Source of the DNA: Rostrohypoxylon terebratum
Lineage: Eukaryota > Ascomycota > Sordariomycetes > Xylariales > Hypoxylaceae
DNA: 64,000 bases
NCBI GenBank assembly: GCA_022497145.1
Contig: MU385893.1
Location: 205,598-269,597 of the forward strand
Direction: 5' to 3'
Shown here piece after piece: positions 43,684 through 54,580 of this stretch; within the stretch, counting starts at the first letter, position 1, and each line of letters starts with the position of its first letter. Position numbers and translations under genes: made by a program. A model generated the notes under the pieces. That model searched no databases, was not told the DNA's origin, and saw nothing but the letters and a program-made list of their open reading frames with translations.

Positions 43684-46600
43684 CTAGAACGTCGGCTTAT
43701 TCCCACCGTTGAGTCGATAAGAGGCCGCGAGGCCTATACTTCCGTTAGGGCTTACTACATTTGGCATGCCTTGGCGTTCGTCTTGCGACGAGGTAGTGGA
43801 AGAGAACGATGAGTTCAGGGACGTAGAGACACTATTCATGGTCCCGGAACGAGACATCGACAACCCTCCCATCGATATCAACGCATCTGCACGCTCGAAA
43901 ACGTTTCCATTAAAAGCGTTAGCAAAAGACGCACTTTGTGGCGTCGAAGGTACAGTGGCCTGTACGGCCGGTCCGAGAGCAGCACTCTGCGGAGTCATAG
44001 GTAGCTGCATTTGAGCAACACCGGGGCTAGACGAGTAATGACTGGGAGAATAGTGATTCGGCGTGTTGTTGAAGTTGTCCGCATGACGGAGAAGATATCC
44101 CCAAGGAGAGCTCATGATGATTTGATTCGTCTCCTTCACGCTGGTCTGAATCGGCCTTAATTTGGCTCGGAGGTCCTGCGGGAAGGATATTTGGTCCATG
44201 GAAGACTTGAGCCTACCTCCGAACTCGGCCCAAGAATCGATGAAGCTCTTGCAGAGACTCCAGAAGAAAGGATCGTTTCTCACACCGGGCTCCTTGAGCT
44301 TAATAAGTGACAGTCGTTCTTTAAGCCGTTCCGTGTCAGCAATCGCAATAGAACATTTGGCAACCAGACCCTTCCAACAATGTATCACATGCTCCGGTGC
44401 CCGTTGGATTTCAGCATTGCGTCTAAGGGCCATGAAGTGCTGGTTGATATTTGGCAGAATGCGCATGACGAGATCAGACGATTTCTGCAGTGCCAAGAAC
44501 ACTTTCTCGAACAAACGTTCATCCGCACTGAAACTGACAGGAAACCTTAGGTCACCGTTTGAGGACGCGAATGATTCTCCGGATCGGGGTGTTGCGGATG
44601 TAACCTGAGCCATTCGCCCGGTACCGTTGATATATGGAACCGACACATCCGTCGACACTCGGAGATTGCTAGGATTATGAACAAAAGCACCGGGGCGTGG
44701 TCGGGTGTTCGGGCCAGGTCGTTGGATTGTAGGCGTCATCGAACTTTCTCGAGAATGAGCGCGGAGTGTATCTTCAATTCCTGGGCGGGGACGTTCCTGG
44801 CTGAAGGCGGATCCATCCGAGACCCCGGAAATCTCGTTATAGGTGATTCGAAGCTCCATGATACTGTGATACAAAAGCATCATCATGGTGCGAATATAAC
44901 GCGGATCTGCATTATCCACGATATTGTTCATGTTGTTCATCAACAGTTGGCATATATGACTGTAGGCATTTATCAAAGTCAAGACAGCACGCTGGACATT
45001 CTCGTTTTCGCGTGGTGTATAGGGGTCATTTTCCGCGGCGAATTCGTGCTTCTGAAGTTCCTGTTCAAGTTGTTCGATGTGGAAGTTAGTGTTATAAAAG
45101 ACAATCTCAAGACTTGATCGCTTGGTCGTGCCATCGTTGGTTAATCGCGTAAAGAGTTGAATCATGGGATGGATTTGGAAGATTGCATAGAGAATGCCCT
45201 TGGCAGATTCGATAATAGGATCGAAAACTTTGGATTCCCTTCTTTGCTCCGGCAGAACAGAAAGACGTCGTACATAATTCGGTCGGTTGAGTAGAGGTTC
45301 GGCAGGGCTATTGGGACTGATAGCGGAGGTTGCATTCGGATCTACATTACCCGTCATGGAAGAGCCGTGGCTCAATCCTCGGTAGTGACTAAACCTATTA
45401 TTTGCCTGACCTTCCTCTAAGGTTCCGAGCTCGGTTGGTTTTCTGGACACAATACCCATACGTCTGTGCCGCTCCGACGGTCGAACTTGTCCCGATGCCT
45501 GCAACAAGGTCTCGCTATTTGACCGTACCCTTTCGTTAGGGTTGCCTATGGTGAGAGGCATAACACTAGGTCGGCGAACAGCCGTGCTTTGCTGAGAAAG
45601 ACCTCGGGCATGTGACCGGGACGGAATAGGCGGTGCTCGCAGTACAGCCGGCGATCGAAGATCCGACACATCGCTACCGTTCACCCGGATGGGAAATCGA
45701 CCACTGACCACTCTTTTTATGGGCATTCGAGGCGTCTCAGTTCCATCGCTAAGTTCGTCCCCTCCATTCTCGCCATCTTTTTCTCTTCCATTCAGGCTAA
45801 GGGCCTTCTGCTTAAGAAATTTCTTGATGTGTGCCGTAACAGCGAGCTCTGTCAGTTCACTCTTTTCCAAGAAACCTTCGTTAGGGGGGCTGCTGGCTTG
45901 GACTCGGAGCACTTCTTTGGGCGGAAAGGTGATATTGTTACCATCTAACCTCAGCATTTGCAATGAAACCATGTCGGCCAAGCAAAGCGGAAGCTCCTCG
46001 ATTCGATTCTTCTGTAGAGCGAGCACCTTAAGAGAGGTCAATTTCGCAATGTCGGGGGGAAGAAACTTGATTCTATTTCTCCCCATATCTAATATTTCAA
46101 GCGACTTGATGTCGCAGAGCTAGAACACGAGTGAGACACAAATCCACATCACTGGAGGAAGGAGGATGCAATTACCGACAAAGGAAACTCCTTGATTAAA
46201 TTCGCCCTCAAATTAAGATAGCGCAAGTGAGTACATTCGGAGAATCGAGAAGGTAGAGATGACAACTTATTGTGCGAGAGTGCTAATCTAAACAGAATCA
46301 TGCTTGTAAGTACTTTGCCGGGAACAAACCTGACGGGGAGAATACTAACCGTTCCAACTCATTCTTGATTATGTCCACCACCTCATCAGGCAATGCCTGT
46401 ATATTCTTCCTACTCAGGTCAATAGTAACGCCGGGTTTGAGCTCGGTACTGACACCGCTAGCGCCAGCCGCCTGAGTCTCATTCTCCCGTAGAGCACTGT
46501 CCATCGCCTGTCTAGCGAGACTAATCACTTGATTGGTAGATAGGGGGCCTGAGGCAGACAACATTGAGCTCGAGCTTCCGCTAGTAGCTGTATTGAACTG

Positions 46601-46747
46601 TTCGGGGATCGGGGGCGGTGGCGGAAGCATGGCGAAGGCGGGAGGCATTCTTCTCATCCCCTGAGGTAGACCCGTAGATAAATTCCTCGATGCCGAGGAT
46701 TGGGGTGGTATTATTGTAGCAGCCATACCGCCCAAGGCTACATTCAT
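43684..46747 (-). CDS. sog2: Sog2-like leucine-rich-repeat protein of the RAM/MOR pathway
   Basis: Exons 46747-46350, 46287-46176 and 46119-43684 (981 aa); introns of 62 and 56 nt (GTTAGT..TTTAG, GTAATT..TCTAG). The N-terminus is Pro/Ser-rich (PPPPPIPEQF). It is followed by LRRs that only become continuous after splicing: GVTIDLSRKNIQALPDEVV, RLALSHNKLSSLPSRF, LRYLNLRANLIKEFPLS, LEILDMGRNRIKFLPPDI, VLALQKNRIEELPLCL, MLRLDGNNITFPP. The remainder is the Sog2-type C-terminal helical region (KVFLALQKSSDLVMRILPNI, HCWKGLVAKCSIAIADTERL) with Ser-rich linkers. Sog2 is a scaffold of the RAM network acting with Kic1, Hym1/Mo25, Cbk1 and Mob2 in polarised growth and septation. An alternative start MAATII (46726) cannot be excluded. 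Confidence 0.9.
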
Positions 46748-49311
46748 GACACAGCCGAATCCGATCTACCGAAAAGCGCAGTAGGGCCTTACGCGGCGTA
46801 CGAACACAGGTAGGAGGGGATCAAGTCGACAGTGTAGGATCGACGTGTGCTATTATTCCAGGTAATCCTTGGCGAATATCTGCACTGAATTGATCTATTA
46901 AAACGGAGCGGGCGAATGGTGTGAAGTGATCGATTTCATGGTCGGATAGGAGGTCACTTTCGAAGGTTCAAAGGAGTCAGGAGAGGTTCGATATACGTGA
47001 TCGTGGGCGGACTAGAAAGAAAAGTTTGGAGACGTCGACAATTTCAGCTTTCTATCTTTCTCAAGAATTAATTGGAGAAAAGCGAAAAGTGAAAAGCGAA
47101 AAGCGAAAAAGCAGGTGAGCAGGGTAGAATCGTGTGTAGGAGATAAGACGTTTCGAATAGTTCTCTTGGGATCGGTTCGTGAAAGGTTGAAAAGTTGAAA
47201 CACGTCTAGACGAAAGGGTGAAGCACTGATGTATTCCAAGTGTCGAAAAAGCGTAGAAGTTCATCCGCTACTGCATAGTTGGTACGGTAGGTACAATAGG
47301 TACTGCGTATGCAAACCCCTGTTTGTTGGAGCTCTTTGATGTGTCGTTAGGGGGGGGGCAGAGATGCAGGCTAGGCGCGACCTTCAGGGCTAATGGAGAC
47401 TGAGTTAATGGAGACCACACAAGGGATCGAAGCCTTGGGCACCACGGACAAATACCTGCCCAGGTGGGCACCTGAGCAATTACTAGTGGGAAAGAAGGGG
47501 GTTCGATGTTCTTCAGGGCTTTGTTAGTTAGGGTACTTCGGGTACTTTTGGGTACTATACAAATGTATCCGTACGGCGTATGTCCCTAGAGGCTAGCACG
47601 CCCGGAGCTGGAGTCCAGAGAAAGGGGTCTGGCAGCACGGTGGTGTGTGTTTGGAGCAAGGGTTTTGAGACAGCATTTTCAGCGTAGTAATGTGGTAAAA
47701 AAGGTGCGTTACCATCTAGGTTGATTACATAAGGTGGTGTTTGAAAAAGGAAAGTCGGTGTGAACCAATCAGACTAAAATGGAACAAGGTCAAAAAAAAA
47801 CATTAAAAAAAAGGGAAGTTATTAGTGCAGGGAAGTACGTAGGGAAGTAGGGACTCTGGGACTAGAAAAGTGGGGGCTGCCGCTTGGGTTTCCCCCTGTT
47901 CGCGTTTTCAGTGCACCGACAATTCTGACTCGTGCGAGAGGCTTTAAGGGCTTGAATGGGCTTGGGACGAGACCGCCAGCCGTCATTCATTTAGTTATTT
48001 CAATGCTGAATGGGTGCACATGTGATGAGTCATGACTGATGGTGACAAGTTGACAAGTGGTGATAAGTGAGGATCTCCTGAAATAGGATTCTTTACGCGC
48101 ACTGTCATCCAATCGTACTTTGCGTGTATTATAAAAGTCTTAGCAATAGGGTTGTTGACATCGTATTTTCTTGTCAATTCTTGTCAATCGTATCACATCA
48201 GAACTTAATTGGAAGATGAGATATCCAATCCAACTGCACAATTGAGAATGGTGCAACTTCAAATTGAGTCGTGGACTTCGTGGTACTTGGTACCTTACAG
48301 TTTGATGGCGTCCGTTGGTCACTAGTAATAGTCGGGCGCTAGCCGCGTCCACGGGTAATACTACTACTATGTACTTCGTACATAGGTAGGTATCACTAAA
48401 TCTCAAAATGCACTAAATCTCGAGAGCATGCACGGATCAGATGCTGTCCTCGGATTCAACCCGGTCTAACCAAAAAAGCAAGGCACGTTCCATTTCTCCC
48501 ACGCGACAAGTGGGGATTAAACACGATTAGGCAATCAAGGAAGGTTACAATGTTAGTACATAGTTCAGAAGTCGCGACGGAGATAGTAGAATTTACAAGA
48601 AGGATCACCGAATGGTGAACTTCATGAACTTCGAGAAGGAAAGAACAAAGTGTATCCTAGTTTCATATCTACCATATCTACTCTACCTCCTACTTAGGGA
48701 AGGTACGTTGGTAAGCGTCAGATCAAAAAAAAACCCTATCTATCCATCTATCTCATCTAAATCTAACTCTGGATCTAACTTTACATCTACTTTTAAGTAC
48801 TAAGTAATAGGTAAATAACAATTTACTGTTTTATTACCTACTGTTATTTACCTAGGTCCTAGGCACACTTCCTTTAAAACCACTTGAGATTTTCGAGATT
48901 CTTTCGACGATCTTGATAATATTACCTAGTACTATGAAGTCGGAGTGGCCGTATCTTGTAACAGCAAACGCCCACTGCAATTATTCAGGACCACATTCGA
49001 CTGTATTAATGCATGATCCGGTCGCAAATTCATGTACCCACCCTGTTATTCTGCATAGCAACATAGTAATACTGATTCTACTACTGTGTATAGGTGCTCA
49101 GTGCCTCATCTCAATTTTGCAAACTGAAAAGAAGCGAACCCCCTTCAGTGCCTAAACAAGAAAAGGTTCAGTTTGGACCCACAACCACTCATAAGGAACA
49201 TTGAAGTCTACGAGCCCCCGTACCGTTTATTATCCATATTGTACGAAGTATAGGGGTCCTGAAAAAAAATCGAGGTCTTCAGTATTTTGATGGCGATTCA
49301 ACAAATACAAA
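46748..49311. other. Divergent intergenic region, sog2 / RecQ
   Basis: 2.6 kb. A GCGAAAA-type purine repeat lies at 47076-47111, probably in the sog2 leader. A cctaggtcctagg copy is at 48851-48863. A CCAAT-like ACCAATCAG is at 47764. No gene supported. Confidence 0.5.
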
Positions 49312-50836
49312 ATGCCTGCTCTCGTCAGGTCTAATTCCTTCATCTTCCCAGACCTAGACTTTACGCTGCGCCGCCAATTCAACAAGACAAGCTTTCGCCC
49401 ATTTCAAAGAGAGATCATACAAGCCGCACTAGACGGAAATGATGTTTTCGTTCAAGCAGCGACCTCTTTTGGCAAGAGTTTATGCTTTCAACTCCCCGCT
49501 GTAGTGGATCAAGGCAGTACGTGCTTGACGTCCCCCTTTACCCTAGGTGTAGTGTCTCTATTACTTAGTACTTACATGAAGTATAGTCACCATTGTTGTA
49601 TCGCCGTTGCTAAGTCTCATGATGAATCAGGTGGAAGCCCTCCGGGCTGCTGATATCAATGCCAGTTCGCTGAATAGCAACACACCTCTACCAGAGAAAG
49701 ACCGTATTATGAACGATCTCAAAACTGGACATCCGCGTATTCGGTTGCTCTATGTCACTCCAGAACTCTGTGCACAAGACCGTTTTCGAGATAGGCTACG
49801 AGTAGTCCACGAACAGCGAGAGCTTGCACGCATCGTTATTGACGAAGCCCACTGCATCTCGGAATGGGGTCATGACTTCCGTAAAGACTTCAAGAGGCTA
49901 GCTTGGTTTCGTGAAACTTTCCCCGACGTGCCCATCATGTGCCTAACAGCGACAGCCAACAGTCAAGTACGCAAAGATGTGCTCAGTACTCTAGGGTTAG
50001 ATGCAAATCCAGAGAGGCTGAAGACATTTACGATGACAGCTCATCGACCAAATCTCCATTTTGAAATTCGCTTCACGCGTGATGAAGATGATCGACGACT
50101 AGATGATTTTCTCAAGTGGATTCGGGGCGTCTACCAGCGTAGGGCCAAAAACGAGCGAAGAAGCGAGCTTGACGCCGCCGGCGAGCGCGCCGATAACGTT
50201 CCAGGGATTATTTACACCATCTCACGAGACGAGTGCGAAAGCCTCGCTTCACAACTGAGACAAGAGGGAATTGGAGCCCAGCCGTTTCATGCAAAGCTAT
50301 CTAAAGAAACTAAAGAGCGAGTTCTTGCCAAATGGGTTTCCAACGAACCTGGATATGATATAATCGTGGCTACGACTGCGTTTGGCATGGGCATCGATAA
50401 GAATGATGTCCGCTTCGTCGTGCACTGGCGGCTTCCTAAATCCTTCGAAGGGTACTATCAAGAAGTTGGGCGGGCTGGGCGTGACGGAAACGCGGCATAC
50501 TGTTTCCTATATTACAGCCGCGAAGATAGGGATCGAGTCAGCAGTTTAATTATACGGGACCGATCAGCCTCAACAACAGTTCTATCCTCCAATTTTGAGG
50601 CACGCGCTAAGAGTCTACAAGCGCTTGCTGAATATTGCGAGAGCACAAACGCTTGCCGCCATAAACTTATCTGTAACTATTTCGGGGAAAACGATACCCC
50701 GCCATGTGATTATGCATGCGACTGGCATAAGGATAGCGTCGACCTCCAGCGGCGCTTCCTGAGAGGCTTAGCCAGCGAAGAGTGGGTCAGCACGCAGAGA
50801 GAAGAAGGTCTGTATGATGTAGATTGGGACGAGTAA
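49312..50836 (+). CDS. RecQ-family ATP-dependent DNA helicase (short form)
   Basis: Exons 49312-49516 and 49587-50836; the 70-nt intron (GTACGT..GTATAG) restores ..VVDQGITIVVSPLLSLMMNQVEAL. Product 484 aa. Motif 0 FRPFQREIIQAAL, Walker A AATSFGKSLCFQLPA, DEAH box RIVIDEAHCISEWGHDFRKDF, motif III CLTATAN and motif VI YYQEVGRAGRDG are complete. A zinc-binding RQC-like Cys set follows (CESTNACRHKLICNYF, then PPCDYACDWH). It stops there, with no winged helix and no HRDC, so it is far shorter than Sgs1/BLM and resembles minimal RecQ/RECQL forms. Expected activity: 3'-5' unwinding of recombination and replication intermediates. No subtelomeric repeats suggest a TLH gene. The start is chosen at the first Met before motif 0. 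Confidence 0.93.
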
Positions 50837-51167
50837 TTTACAGGAAATTCTCGGTTGGTTGGTAGAAAGAATAGGTCAGACTCATCGTGTAACATCTTTG
50901 CCGGCGTCTTACAGGAATGAGAGGGTGGACCAATATACTGACGATGCTGGCTCTCACGCATGACATCCTGCATCCCTCCAATCGGCTCAGTCCTCAATCA
51001 GGACCCCGCATACTACGTCTAACAATAGCCCACAGCTCTAAAGCAATTTCCTTCGCACCTTAAATCTATCAACATCCAATTCCTTGACACGATTTCCAAG
51101 AGGGTTGCAATCCAGCACTCTCCCGTTACCAAGACGTAACCGAGTTTCGGAGGGCTATTGATTCAAA
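50837..51167. other. Short tandem gap before BLOC-1 gene
   Basis: 330 bp holding the RecQ 3' UTR and the promoter of the next + strand gene. No distinctive element seen. Confidence 0.5.
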
Positions 51168-52274
51168 ATGTCAGCTCCGGTAACAACCAGTCCGAGTACT
51201 TCGGCGAATCATGTATCACCAAACCATCCCACGCCCGGAACTCTGGGTACGACCCCATCAGCCCGACCGAACAATGCGACAGCACCATCTAACACCATGA
51301 CTTCGTTGAACTTAACACCGTCATCGCATTCCAACTCTTCACGTCCACGGCCGTCTAAGTCCGGCTCGACATCCCGTAGTGCTACGTCGCCCCCTACAAC
51401 TACGACCGCGACCGCATCCGCAGCCACCGGATCACAACCTCGCGTAACCATTGATCTCAACCCGAATCTACCCTCCCGAGCAACGCAGCTGCATATCGAC
51501 GAGGCCCGCGCCGCGCTCGTAGCTTCCATGTCGAATATGCTAGACTCAGAGTTGCAATCGCGGGCTTCGCTGCTCCACTCCAACGCCGCGGCGCTGACTA
51601 AGCAAGAGAAGGACGTCGTGAAGGGAACCGAGGCATTGCGCAAGGAGAACGATAAGCTCGAGAAACTAGCCCGCGACACGGAGCGCAAGATTAAGGAACT
51701 GGGCAACGTGCAGAATTGGGCCGAGGTCTTGGAAAGGGACTTCCTGGTCCTAGAGGAGACTATGCGCTTGGTAAGGGAGGGCAGCGGAAGCGGCGACGAC
51801 AGTTGTAGTCAATGTAGCGGGAGTAGCTGGTCCGGGAGCTATAGCGGCAGCGATAGTAGGGCTGGGAGTCGTCGCGGGAGCTTTACGGGCGATGGTGACG
51901 GCAGTTTTAAGAAACCCAGTGAGCGAGGGTTAAATGGCCACACTGGCAATGCCAAAGATGGGAATTTGGCAGAGAGGGATGATATACATGTCACCGTGGA
52001 CAAAGCGGTCGCCGGTAGCATTCTCGAGGCAATGGCGACGAGCTTGCACGAGCCACTAGGCTCGCTATCCATAAACCCAGCTCCATCCGAGTCCCAAGAG
52101 AGCTCGGTCAAGGGTAAGGAACCAGCCGTCAGTGACAGCGGAGTAGAAGTCGATACTATTCGCGAAGTCCTCGAAACGCGTGGGCTTGAGCAACCGTTGG
52201 ATATCACGCAAACAGATGTCGTGGAAGATGTAGCCCCTCAAAATGAACTAAGTCACCCTACGCCAACGGGATGA
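51168..52274 (+). CDS. BLOC-1 subunit 1 (GCN5L1/BLOS1)-like protein
   Basis: Single exon, 368 aa. A long Ser/Thr/Pro-rich N-terminus (about 90 residues) precedes the conserved helical domain, roughly residues 100-200: IDEARAALVASMSNMLDSEL, HSNAAALTKQEKDVVKGTEA, then KLARDTERKIKELGNVQNWA and the following VLERDFLVLEETMRLV. This matches the KEIGDVENWA..LE.D pattern of BLOS1/GCN5L1. The C-terminal half is low complexity (Ser/Gly runs, acidic tail) and peculiar to fungi. BLOC-1 acts in endosome and lysosome-related organelle traffic; in yeast a reduced BLOC-1 regulates Rab5 on endosomes. The animal protein is about 125-150 aa, so two thirds of this one is extra disordered sequence. Confidence 0.8.
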   Translation: MSAPVTTSPSTSANHVSPNHPTPGTLGTTPSARPNNATAPSNTMTSLNLTPSSHSNSSRPRPSKSGSTSRSATSPPTTTTATASAATGSQPRVTIDLNPNLPSRATQLHIDEARAALVASMSNMLDSELQSRASLLHSNAAALTKQEKDVVKGTEALRKENDKLEKLARDTERKIKELGNVQNWAEVLERDFLVLEETMRLVREGSGSGDDSCSQCSGSSWSGSYSGSDSRAGSRRGSFTGDGDGSFKKPSERGLNGHTGNAKDGNLAERDDIHVTVDKAVAGSILEAMATSLHEPLGSLSINPAPSESQESSVKGKEPAVSDSGVEVDTIREVLETRGLEQPLDITQTDVVEDVAPQNELSHPTPTG

Positions 52275-52675
52275 CGGGAAATTAGTTTTTAGTATAAAGG
52301 CTATGTCAGTATGATATAAGGACTGAGGTACGGAGTTACGGTGTAACGGGATTGGGTGGCTGGTTCGCTTATACGGAGGCTATTGTTCAATGTTCAATAT
52401 TTGGCATATCCCACGCGTTTGGTATGAAAGAGATCTATATCATGATGAATAATGTATTTTGTTGTCTACGCATAGTAGTATTAAGTACCTTTTATTAGAT
52501 AAGCTCGATATAGCTCTGTTCCTTTTAACGCCTAATTGTGTGCTTTTCCCTGACCTCGCATTCCTCGTTGTTTCTAGTCTAATACAGCTGAAGCCAATGC
52601 AGGCCACCCCCACCATTAGTTGTATCATCGCATACATTGTAGACAGCCCGTGCTGTAAATTGGAGTCGGGTAAGC
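52275..52675. other. Convergent 3' region
   Basis: 400 bp between the stops of the BLOC-1-like and tsc13 genes. AT-rich, no coding signal. Confidence 0.5.
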
Positions 52676-53711
52676 TCATAGCAGACCTGGCAGCATGACG
52701 TGGCGCTTCTTCTTGTACTTGTCGCCGAACTGCTTGCGGTACGTCTTTTCCTTGCCCCAGCCCCAGGTGTACATGTAGTAGGAGCCGACGCAGATGAAGG
52801 CAAATAGGGACGGGCTGCGGGTCACGATGATGATGCCGATCCACGCGATGATCTCGTACATGTAATTCGGGCACGTCACGATGCTGAAGCCGTGGCCGTG
52901 CGGGATCTTGCGGTCCGTCTCGCCCGGCTTGCGCAGGTGCGCTAGGTACCAGTGCACGTCGAAGTTCAGAATCTCTCCCATCGCGAAGAGGAAGAAGCCG
53001 AAGTACGTCAGGGGCGTGGGGGCGTCGGGGGCTACGGCGGCGGGCGAGAAGGGCGCGTAGATCTCGAGGGCCCCGAGGAACCCGGCCATCGCCCAGTAGA
53101 AGACGGAGTTGCGGAATATGTAGGCGAAGGGCATCGTGGCCGCGGAGAACTTGTGCAGGAACATGGTTTCGAGCTCCCGCTTGACGAAGTGCGCCATCAC
53201 CATTACGAAGGCGGCTTGTTGTGCGTAGGAGAGGGTCGGGTCGGCTCGCGCCTCGTATGGGAGGTAGTTCTTTAGGTACGGGTAGACGGCTGGGTAGATG
53301 GTGTGCCGGACGCTGAGGAAGAGTGGGTGGAAGAGGAGAGGCCCGAGGTACTCGATCACGTAGACGAAACGCCAGCCGATTTGGAGACCTGTTATGTTTG
53401 AGTTAGTCCTTATTCTACGTGGTTTTAGTACCAGCATAGGGCGGTAGAAATATACCAAGGTCCTTGACTAGCAGCTCTCCGCGCTTAATAACTTCGGCAT
53501 GGCTTCGAAGCAGAGAGTTTCTGTCCTTGATGGTCTTCTTGGACACGGGATCGAATATACCAATGCGGTAGTGGTCAGATACATTGGCAGCGCGCGCCAC
53601 GATCTTCTTCGCGTCATCGACGGTAGCGTCGTTTGGCACCTCAATGGTAGAAGGAAGTCCCTTCAGGCCTTTTCGGGACCTATTCGTGACTTTTAAAGTC
53701 AAAGTTGCCAT
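52676..53711 (-). CDS. tsc13: Very-long-chain enoyl-CoA reductase Tsc13
   Basis: Exons 53711-53456 and 53388-52676 (322 aa); the 67-nt intron (GTATAT..TAACAG) joins KDLG to LQIGWRFVY. Residues 1-85 form a ubiquitin-like N-terminal domain (LTLKVTNRSRKGLKGLPSTI). Several membrane helices follow (FVYVIEYLGPLLFHPLFL, YIFRNSVFYWAMAGFLGALE, FGFFLFAMGEILNF). The steroid 5-alpha-reductase-type C-terminal domain contains HFVKRELETMFLHKFS, GHGFSIVTCPNYMYEI with the conserved Tyr, and a final KKKRHVMLPGLL, a typical ER-retention-like end. It catalyses the last step of the ER fatty-acid elongation cycle (trans-2-enoyl-CoA reduction), supplying very long chains for ceramides. The length equals that of yeast Tsc13. 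Confidence 0.95.
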
Positions 53712-54580
53712 TTTGAGCTACAGCAGGTTCCCTTGGACTCGATCAAGGCGGTAGACACAAATTTCTACCTTCTAAATGTGGGAGAAGGTGAAATTGGTGC
53801 TCCCGTGATGTGGTGGGAGAGGTAAAGTGTTATTTAGACTTTTTTGTGGGAATTTGTTGAGTTGTCTCGCCTTTAGCTGCATCGGAGCTGAACCAGCCTA
53901 TAACTAGCAGATCTAATGGCGTATTTTTTTTTTTTTTTGCTTTTTTGAGGTGCAGATAAGATTGAATATTTGCCGAGGTTGGGGTACTAGGTAGTATAGG
54001 TACATAGTACTACATGTCTAGTACCTTGTACATTGAACAAGCTACTAGGTACCTGATAGCTCTTTCAATTTTTCATCACAATCTGAAATTAAGGAAATCA
54101 CATTGGACGATAAAGTAAATAAACCCATTGCTCCCTCCCAGTGAAGCGATCGAAGTAAAAATCGCACTTGCCGTTACAAGCTCGATCTACATGCTCAGTC
54201 AGGTACAAGCAACCTTGATTTCCGGGAGAGTGGATCCCGGTATCCAATATTTCGACAATAATTGCCGTTTTAAGCTCTAATAGTGCACCGATCTAAGCAT
54301 CTCTCGTGATTGATGCATGTTAGCTAATCTATGTATGGGGTATATGTATCTAAGTGACAATTCGTGCAACCCCTCCATATGTCATACTGGGCCTTCAACA
54401 GCTCCGATTTATTATTAATATTAAAACTTACCACTTACAACGTTCAACTTTCAACTTTCAACCTTCATCCTGATCCCGTCAATTGCGACAATTTTGTCCT
54501 CCCACCACTGATCCGATGTGGTCCAAGTATTTGGGACGTTAATTCTTCATGAAACCTATGAAAGTGCATCGTCTCTCAAA
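53712..54580. other. Divergent intergenic region, tsc13 / RING-TRAF
   Basis: Contains a T14 tract (53935-53948) and an AGGTA/GTACTA-rich cluster at 53985-54055. An upstream in-frame ATG at 54518 would extend the RING protein by 21 residues. No other gene. Confidence 0.5.
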
